A stretch of DNA of 19,666 nt from SG-bin9 sp049323835 (GTDB lineage Bacteria > Pseudomonadota > Alphaproteobacteria > Rhizobiales > Xanthobacteraceae). The DNA is taken from NCBI GenBank assembly GCA_049323835.1, contig JBMOOJ010000050.1, forward strand, positions 1 through 19,666, read 5' to 3'. Numbering within the stretch: position 1 is the stretch's first letter; each line of letters opens with the position of its first letter. The translations under genes and the position numbers were made by a program. Of this stretch, positions 14,352-19,666 are shown one piece after another. The notes below the pieces were generated by a model. The model searched no databases, was not told the origin of the DNA, and saw nothing but the letters and a program-made list of their open reading frames with translations.

Positions 14352-14355
14352 TATA
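14328..14355. promoter_or_regulatory. 28-bp near-palindromic TetR operator
   Basis: The core TGACTGAC (14333-14340) and GTCAGTCA (14343-14350) are perfect inverted copies around CA. After one mismatched pair, the symmetry continues for four more (TATA at 14328-14331 and 14352-14355). The site covers the spacer and the -35 box of the operon promoter, so a bound repressor would block RNA polymerase. TGACTGACNNGTCAGTCA-like sites are familiar for TetR/AcrR regulators. Confidence 0.8.
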
Positions 14356-14423
14356 CGAAAGATAATTTTGCGCACGAGTACAGACCTGTGAAATTCAATA
14401 TTTACAGATGCTTATCGAGCCAT

Positions 14424-14447
14424 GCGCATCAGCCAAAGCTGCTGCGC
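14424..14447 (-). terminator. Weak hairpin downstream of the peptide importer operon
   Basis: GCGCATCAGC (14424-14433) and GCTGCTGCGC (14438-14447) pair with one mismatch around a CAAA loop, 11 bases beyond the stop of the last importer gene. There is no T-run after it on the minus strand, so it is only a possible terminator. Confidence 0.3.
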
Positions 14448-14457
14448 GGAATTGCGG

Positions 14458-15492
14458 CTACGTCCGCCCTTCTTCCACCGCGTGACAGGCGACCCGCACC
14501 TCTCCCTTCATGGTCATCCGCGGCGGCTCGAGCTTGCAACGCAAGGCTGCCAGCGGACAGCGCGGGTGAAAAGCACATCCGGACGGAGGAGAGATCGGAT
14601 TCGGAATCTCACCCACGATCGGTTTGCGCTGGCGGCCGATCATCTCGAGATCGGGCACCGCATCGAGAAGCATTCGCGTGTAGGGATGGCGCGGTTGCCG
14701 GAACAGCTCCTCCCCCGGCCCGACCTCGACCAGCCGTCCGAGATAGATCACGCCGATGCGCGTCGCCATCTGCCGGACGACGGCAAGATTGTGCGAGATG
14801 AAAAGATACGTCAGTCCCAGCCGCTCTTGCAGGTCGCGCATCAGGTTCAGAATTTGCGCCTGCACCGACACATCGAGCGCCGACGTCGGCTCGTCGCACA
14901 CAATGAATTCCGGATTCGCCGAGAGCGCGCGCGCAATCGCGATGCGCTGGCGCTGCCCTCCAGAGAACTCGTGCGGATACTTCTTTCCATCCGCGGGATC
15001 GAGCCGGACAAGTTTCAGAAGTTCACCGATCCGCTCCTCGACCGCGGCTTCATCGGTCATCAGACCGAACGCGCGGATCGGCTCGGCGATGATGCGATCA
15101 ACCCGCCAGCGCGGATTGAGGCTCGCAAATGGATCTTGAAAAATCATCTGCATGCGCTGACGCAGCTTTTCGCGCGCGGCGCTCTGCTCCGGCGCCGACA
15201 TCGAGATGCCGTCGACATAAACCTGTCCCGACGTCGGCGGCAGCAGACCGACGACCAGGCGTGCCACGGTCGACTTGCCCGAGCCGGACTCACCGACAAA
15301 GGCGAGCGTTTCACGCCGCGCGATCTCGAACGATACATCCGCGACAGCCGTCAAGGTCTGGCGCGGCAATCGCCCGACGAAGCGCTCAAGCCAGGGCGGC
15401 GACACGTCGAAGATGCACGTCAGGCGATCGGCGACAACCAGCGGCTTGGTCGTATCCTCCCCGGCTCTGGTTGCCACAGCGACGGTGCTCAT
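14458..15492 (-). CDS. Dipeptide/oligopeptide ABC importer ATP-binding protein, DppF/OppF type
   Basis: This 344-residue ATPase is one of the two ATP-binding subunits of the importer. The pre-Walker segment CIFDVSPPWLERF...TLTAVADVSFEI is typical of DppF/OppF. Walker A GESGSGKS (67-74), the Q-loop MIFQDPFASLNPR, the signature FSGGQRQR (177-184), Walker B VCDEP and the switch His in FISHNLAVV are intact. The C-terminal oligopeptide-transporter extension has a four-cysteine pattern (GCAFHPRC, then LRC and VACH), spaced C-x5-C-x6-C-x16-C. ATG 15490-15492 overlaps the previous gene's stop by 4 bp (ATGA) and has GGAGG 7 bases upstream; a longer frame to 15612 overlaps the upstream gene and was rejected. 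It is the last gene of the operon. Confidence 0.94.
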   Translation of the reverse strand: MSTVAVATRAGEDTTKPLVVADRLTCIFDVSPPWLERFVGRLPRQTLTAVADVSFEIARRETLAFVGESGSGKSTVARLVVGLLPPTSGQVYVDGISMSAPEQSAAREKLRQRMQMIFQDPFASLNPRWRVDRIIAEPIRAFGLMTDEAAVEERIGELLKLVRLDPADGKKYPHEFSGGQRQRIAIARALSANPEFIVCDEPTSALDVSVQAQILNLMRDLQERLGLTYLFISHNLAVVRQMATRIGVIYLGRLVEVGPGEELFRQPRHPYTRMLLDAVPDLEMIGRQRKPIVGEIPNPISPPSGCAFHPRCPLAALRCKLEPPRMTMKGEVRVACHAVEEGRT

Positions 15493-16466
15493 GTGACCGC
15501 CTCCCCGGCATAGAGCCAGCATGAGGCTTCCGAGCTTTCCACACGCATCAGGTCCGGACGTTCGACGCGGCAACGATCGAACACATGCATACAACGCGGA
15601 TTGAAGGCACACCCCTGAGGAATCGCGTTGAGACGGGGCATCGAGCCGGGAATCTGCGCCAGCCGTTCGGAGCGTCCCGTCAGCGCGGGAATGGCTCCCA
15701 TCAAACCCCGCGTATACGGATGATGGGCATGCTTGATCACGTCGCGGACCGGGCCGACCTCGGCAATCCGCCCGGCGTACATCACGGCCACACGATCTGC
15801 CGTCTCGGCGATCACGCCCATGTCATGGGTGATCAGCATGATCGCAACACCATGGTCGCGGCAGAGACGTTTCATCAATCCGATGATCTGCGCCTGCACC
15901 GATACGTCGAGCGCGGTGGTCGGCTCATCGGCGATGATCAGTTCCGGTTCAGCGGCAAGCGCCAGCGCGAGCACGACCCGCTGGCGCATGCCGCCGGAAA
16001 AATGATGCGGGTATGCATCGATCCGCCGTTCGGCGGCGGGAATGCCAACCTCGGCCAGAAGGGATATCGCCCGCTCTCGCGCCTTCGTCGCACCCATCCC
16101 GGTATGAATCTGGATCGTCTCGACCAGTTGCTCTCCGATCCGGAACAGCGGATTGAGCGACGTCAGCGGGTCCTGAAACACCACGCCAATCCGCTTGCCG
16201 CGTATCTTGCGCAGTTCATCCTGCGGAAGATCGTCGATCCGCTCGCCATCGAGTTTGATTTCGCCGCCGGCGATGCGGCCGGGCGGCTCGAGCAAGCCGA
16301 TGATCGCCGCACCCGTCAGCGATTTCCCCGCGCCGGATTCGCCGACCACACCGAGAACTTCGCCCCGGGCGATATCGAACGACACATCATTGACAGCCGT
16401 CAATACACCACGCCGCGTCGGAAACTCGACGCGCAGATTGGAGACGGAAAGAAGCGGCGCCGTCAT
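15489..16466 (-). CDS. Dipeptide/oligopeptide ABC importer ATP-binding protein, DppD/OppD type
   Basis: This 325-residue ATPase partners the DppF-type subunit. Walker A GESGAGKS (42-49), the Q-loop VFQDPLTSLNPL, the signature FSGGMRQR (156-163), Walker B IIADEP (177-182) and the switch His in LITHDMGVIAE are all present. SGGMRQR is the form usual for DppD/OppD, as SGGQRQR is for DppF. The C-terminal extension holds cysteines in GCAFNPRC, DRC and ASC with the same C-x5-C-x6-C-x16-C spacing as in the partner. The start overlaps the upstream permease stop by 4 bp (ATGA at 16463-16466). Confidence 0.94.
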   Translation of the reverse strand: MTAPLLSVSNLRVEFPTRRGVLTAVNDVSFDIARGEVLGVVGESGAGKSLTGAAIIGLLEPPGRIAGGEIKLDGERIDDLPQDELRKIRGKRIGVVFQDPLTSLNPLFRIGEQLVETIQIHTGMGATKARERAISLLAEVGIPAAERRIDAYPHHFSGGMRQRVVLALALAAEPELIIADEPTTALDVSVQAQIIGLMKRLCRDHGVAIMLITHDMGVIAETADRVAVMYAGRIAEVGPVRDVIKHAHHPYTRGLMGAIPALTGRSERLAQIPGSMPRLNAIPQGCAFNPRCMHVFDRCRVERPDLMRVESSEASCWLYAGEAVT

Positions 16467-17425
16467 CGCAATTTCGGGTTCAAGGCGTCACGCAACCAAT
16501 CTCCGAAAAGATTGATCGACAGCGCGATCGTCACAAGAGCGAGCGAAGGAAACAGGATGATCCACCATTCACCGGAGTAAAGAAACTGTTGGCCAACCCG
16601 GATCAAGGTACCGAGCGACGGTTGCGTCGGCGGCATGCCGACACCGAGAAACGACAGGGTCGCCTCTTCCAGGACTGCCAGTGCGAGATTGACTGTTGCG
16701 ATCACGAGGATTGGACCGGTGACATTTGGCAGGACATGGCTGATCATCACCGAGAACGGCCGGCGGCCGATCACGCGCGCAGCATCGACATACTCCTTGC
16801 GCTTCTCGACCAGCGTTGAGGCGCGCACCGTGCGCGCGTACTGCGCCCAATTCGATAGCCCGATCGCCACCGTCATCACCGCGAACGTCATCTGCTCATG
16901 CAGCGATGGATGGATCAGCCCGCGGGCAATTCCAAAGACCAGCAGCGCGACGAGGATCGCCGGAAAAGACAGCTGGATATCGGCGATGCGCATGATCAGC
17001 GCTTCGATGCGACCGCCGACATATCCGGCGGTCAGCCCCAGCGTCACGCCGAGGATCAGCGAGAACAGGGTCGATGCGAGACCAATCAGGAGCGACACCC
17101 GCGAGCCGTAAAGAATCGCCGAATACATGTCACGTCCCTGGCTGTCGGCGCCGAGGGTAAACGTCATGCCGGAACCTGCTCCAGCTTCGCCCGGCGGGGT
17201 AAAGCCGTCCATCAGATTGAGAGAGGCCGCATCGAACGGATTCTGTGGCGTGATGAGGCCGGCAAAGGCCGTCGCCAGCATGATCGCGACAGCAACCAAG
17301 GCTGCTCCGACGGCAACCGGCGACGTTCGAAACGAGTAGCCGAGCTCGGAATCCCACGCGCGCGCGAAGAGCCCCGCATTCTTCTTGCCCGTTTCACTTG
17401 CCTCGCCCACCGACTGCATCGCCAC
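16463..17425 (-). CDS. Dipeptide/oligopeptide ABC importer permease, DppC/OppC type
   Basis: This 320-residue inner-membrane permease has an N-terminal cytoplasmic stretch, a first helix (about 35-57), a periplasmic loop with FTLGADSQGRDMYSAILYGS (the DppC hallmark D.QGRD), and five further helices. The EAA motif RKEYVDAARVIGRRPFSVMI contacts the ATPases. The start is most likely GTG 17423-17425, since GAGG lies 7 bases before it; the next in-frame ATG (17419) would be 13 bases away. It lies 13 bp downstream of the DppB-type permease and overlaps the DppD-type ATPase. The unusual start codon rests on the Shine-Dalgarno spacing only. Confidence 0.93.
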   Translation of the reverse strand: MAMQSVGEASETGKKNAGLFARAWDSELGYSFRTSPVAVGAALVAVAIMLATAFAGLITPQNPFDAASLNLMDGFTPPGEAGAGSGMTFTLGADSQGRDMYSAILYGSRVSLLIGLASTLFSLILGVTLGLTAGYVGGRIEALIMRIADIQLSFPAILVALLVFGIARGLIHPSLHEQMTFAVMTVAIGLSNWAQYARTVRASTLVEKRKEYVDAARVIGRRPFSVMISHVLPNVTGPILVIATVNLALAVLEEATLSFLGVGMPPTQPSLGTLIRVGQQFLYSGEWWIILFPSLALVTIALSINLFGDWLRDALNPKLR

Positions 17426-17438
17426 GCCGCTACCTCGC

Positions 17439-18401
17439 TCAGGATTTTAGCCGTGGATCGATCGCCACATAGATGAGATCGGTGACCAGATTGACGATCG
17501 CGAAAACGAGCGCGACGAACATCAGATACGCTGCCATCACCGGAATATCGACGAACTGCACCGCATTGACGAACAGTGCGCCAAGCCCCGGCCACTGGAA
17601 CACCGTCTCGGTGACGATCGCGAACGCAATGACCGAGCCGAGTTGCAAACCGACGATCGTCACCACCGGAATCATGGTGTTGCGCAGCGCGTGCCGGAAC
17701 TGGATCCGGCGCTCGGGAATGCCGCGCGCTCGTGCAAAACGGACATACTCGGTGCGCATGGTTTCCAGCATCTCGGCACGGACCAGCCGCATGATCAGCG
17801 TGAGCTGGAAGAAGCCGAGAGTGAGCACCGGAAGGATCAGCGACTTGCGTCCGCTCTCCGTAAGAAGCCCCGTCGTCCACCAGCCGATCCGCACCACATC
17901 GCCACGCCCGAACGACGGCAGCCAGCCAAGAAAGACAGCAAACAGGAAGATGAGACCGATGCCGATCAGGAACGTCGGCAGGGACACGCCAATCAGGGAA
18001 ACAATCATGATCGCGTTCGCCACCACGCCGCGGCGGTTGATGGCAGCATAGACCCCAAACGCCACCCCGAACACGAAAGCGAACAGCGCGGACAGCACCG
18101 CCAGTTCGATCGTGGCGGGCAATCGTTCAGCGAGAAGGTCCGAAACAGGCCGCGCCTGCCGGTAGGAAATGCCGAAATCGCCCTGCGCGGCATTGCCGAG
18201 AAACCGCGCAAACTGGACCGGAAAAGGATCATTGAGGCCCAGCCGCTCGGTGAGTTCGGCCCGATCGGCATCCGTTGCTTCCTGCCCTGCCAGCGTCGCG
18301 ACCGGATCACCGACAAAGCGGAACATGGAGAAAGCGATAAGCCCCACCGTCAGGATGACGAGGGCGCCCTGTAGCAAGCTGCGAGCGAGATACGCGATCA
18401 T
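17439..18401 (-). CDS. Dipeptide/oligopeptide ABC importer permease, DppB/OppB type
   Basis: This 320-residue permease starts with MIAYLARSLLQGALVILTVG (first helix). It carries the DppB signature region VGDPVATLAG...RAELTERLGLNDPFPVQFAR, the block GDFGISYRQARPVSDLLAERLPATIELAVL and the EAA loop RTEYVRFARARGIPERRIQF, and ends LIYVAIDPRLKS. These features are standard for the family and no key part is missing. The ATG at 18399-18401 is only 11 bases from the base of a strong hairpin that separates it from the binding protein gene. Its ribosome binding site is weak (GCGGAC), so translation may be limited. Confidence 0.94.
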   Translation of the reverse strand: MIAYLARSLLQGALVILTVGLIAFSMFRFVGDPVATLAGQEATDADRAELTERLGLNDPFPVQFARFLGNAAQGDFGISYRQARPVSDLLAERLPATIELAVLSALFAFVFGVAFGVYAAINRRGVVANAIMIVSLIGVSLPTFLIGIGLIFLFAVFLGWLPSFGRGDVVRIGWWTTGLLTESGRKSLILPVLTLGFFQLTLIMRLVRAEMLETMRTEYVRFARARGIPERRIQFRHALRNTMIPVVTIVGLQLGSVIAFAIVTETVFQWPGLGALFVNAVQFVDIPVMAAYLMFVALVFAIVNLVTDLIYVAIDPRLKS

Positions 18402-18412
18402 ATCAAACGTCC

Positions 18413-18438
18413 GCGGGAGCCTTTTTCAAGGCTCCCGC
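18413..18438 (-). terminator. 11-bp perfect hairpin between peptide-binding protein and DppB-type permease
   Basis: GCGGGAGCCTT (18413-18423) and AAGGCTCCCGC (18428-18438) are perfect inverted copies with a 4-base loop. It lies in the 50-bp gap between the binding protein stop (18452) and the permease start (18401). On the minus strand it is followed by GGACGTTTGAT, not a true T-run, so it looks more like an mRNA-stabilising or attenuating stem than a full terminator. It also abuts the permease ribosome binding site. Confidence 0.65.
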
Positions 18439-18451
18439 ATCCCGTTCATGA

Positions 18452-19666
18452 TCAGTTCGTCTTGAACGACACGTATTTCATCTTCGGCTGGTTCGCGACA
18501 TCGACCGGAATGTCGAAACCGTTCTTCATCGCATATGCGAGCGTTTGATGGTGCACCGGAAGATAAACGACTTCCTCCTTGAACAGCGCCCAGAGCTTGG
18601 CAATCGTCGCATTGCGCTTCGCCTTGTCGACCTCGCTCGCCAGCGACTCGATCATCTTGTCCGCTTCCGGATTGGCATAGCGAGATGCATTCCAGCTGCC
18701 GTACTTGTCAGCGCGGGAGTGATACAGAAACGAGAAGACATACTCCGAGTCGAACGTCGGCACGCCCCAGCCGAGCATGTAGAACTCCGTCTCGGGGGGA
18801 TTCCGCTGGATCAGCGGGAAGTGAATCGATTTCGACTGCGAGACGAGATTCACCTTGACGCCGATCTGGCCCCACATGCCGACCGCCGCCTGACAGATCG
18901 CCTCGTCGTTGACATAACGATCGTTCGGACAGTGCAGCGTGATGTTAAAGCCGTTCGGATAACCGGCATCGGCCAGCAGCTTCTTGGCCGTATTGGTGTC
19001 GCCTGCCGGCAGCGCGTCGAGCTCCTTGCTCCAGCCGTTGACGAACGACGGCGCGATCATGCCGGCGGGGACCGACTGGCCGCGCATCGCCACACGCTGG
19101 ATGGCCGCCCGGTTCAGCGCCATGTTCATGGCCTGGCGAACACGCTTGTCGGCAAACGGGTTCTTGCCCTCGACATTGTCCGTCTTCAGGTCCGCCGACT
19201 TGCTGTCCATGCCGAAGAAGATGCTGCGGTTCTCGGGACCGATGTTCACCTTCAGATTCTGCTGGCTCTTCAGGCGCTCGATATCCTGCACCGGCACGTC
19301 CTGAACGAAATCGACCTCCCCTGAGAGCAGCGCAGCCAATCGCGTCGCATCGGCCTTGATCGGGATGTAGGTCAGTTCGGTGATCTGCATCGGGAACGTA
19401 CCGATGCCCCAATAGCTGTCATTGCGCTTCATCACCGTCTTCACGTCCGGCTCTCGCGAAACGAGCTGGAACGGCCCGGTGCCGTTGGCATTGCGGACGG
19501 CGTAGTTCTCTTCCTTGTTCTTGAAATCTTGCGGCTTCTGAACCTTGTTCGCCTCCGACCATTCCTTATCCATGATGAAGATGTCGGTGAGCGTGTTCGG
19601 CAGCAGCGGATTGGGGCCCTTGGTCTTGATGTGAACCGTCAGCGGATCGACCTTGGTGACGGTGTC
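18452..19666 (-). CDS. Peptide ABC transporter periplasmic substrate-binding protein, SBP_bac_5 family (N-terminus outside window)
   Basis: The C-terminal 404 residues of a DppA/OppA/GsiB-like binding protein are present; the frame is open to the window edge (first visible residues DTVTKVDPLTVHIKTKGPNP). Typical family blocks are NGTGPFQLVSREPDVKTVMK, NDSYWG, TRLAALLSGEVDFVQDVPVQ, FADKRVRQAMNMALNRAAI, KKLLADAGYPNGFNITLHC and EVVYLPVHHQT near the C-terminus. A full member has about 500-540 residues, so roughly 100-140 including the signal peptide are missing. The permease and ATPase genes follow on the same strand. The ligand (peptide, glutathione, opine or other) cannot be told from this. An internal Met at 19573 is not the start. 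Confidence 0.93.
   Translation of the reverse strand, partial: DTVTKVDPLTVHIKTKGPNPLLPNTLTDIFIMDKEWSEANKVQKPQDFKNKEENYAVRNANGTGPFQLVSREPDVKTVMKRNDSYWGIGTFPMQITELTYIPIKADATRLAALLSGEVDFVQDVPVQDIERLKSQQNLKVNIGPENRSIFFGMDSKSADLKTDNVEGKNPFADKRVRQAMNMALNRAAIQRVAMRGQSVPAGMIAPSFVNGWSKELDALPAGDTNTAKKLLADAGYPNGFNITLHCPNDRYVNDEAICQAAVGMWGQIGVKVNLVSQSKSIHFPLIQRNPPETEFYMLGWGVPTFDSEYVFSFLYHSRADKYGSWNASRYANPEADKMIESLASEVDKAKRNATIAKLWALFKEEVVYLPVHHQTLAYAMKNGFDIPVDVANQPKMKYVSFKTN

Overview
The window reads as a chromosomal segment of a high-GC alphaproteobacterium, most likely of the Bradyrhizobium/Rhodopseudomonas/Afipia group (Nitrobacteraceae). This rests on codon use, on several HAAT-type (Liv-family) and peptide-type ABC transporter genes, and on REP-like intergenic repeats of a style I recall from that group. 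The assignment is inference; no 16S rRNA or other phylogenetic marker is present.

Layout. Positions 1-1708 (minus strand) hold the start of a branched-chain amino-acid type permease (livH, cut by the window edge) behind its periplasmic binding protein, with a strong hairpin between them. Positions 1709-3247 contain no convincing protein gene. This stretch holds REP-like palindromes, short direct repeats and a promoter-led, hairpin-rich block at about 2273-2850 that looks like a structured RNA element read on the plus strand. Positions 3248-6100 hold a D-amino-acid catabolic module: a RidA-type imine deaminase (minus), a divergent LysR regulator (plus) and DadA, a D-amino-acid dehydrogenase (plus).

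Positions 6122-9876 (minus) form a three-gene unit: a nitronate monooxygenase-like flavoprotein, an orphan Liv-type binding protein and an acyl-CoA synthetase. A LysR regulator (9968-10855) is transcribed divergently from it across a 91-bp gap with an 8+8 inverted repeat. Positions 10857-14300 (minus) are a TetR-controlled exporter operon: TetR, a lipoprotein-type HlyD/membrane fusion protein, an ABC ATPase and an ABC-2 permease. All junctions overlap by 4 bp, and a 28-bp near-palindrome covers the promoter. Positions 14458-19666 (minus) are a dipeptide/oligopeptide ABC importer: binding protein (N-terminus outside the window), two permeases and two ATPases, with a second strong hairpin between binding protein and first permease.

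Most genes sit in tight operons and concern uptake, efflux or catabolism of small organic molecules. No insertion sequence, integrase, CRISPR array, tRNA or rRNA gene was recognised. The least ordinary part is the hairpin-rich intergenic block at 2273-2850: its promoter predicts a transcript starting at the first base of a 12-bp stem, and the wobble pairs I found all fit only a plus-strand RNA.
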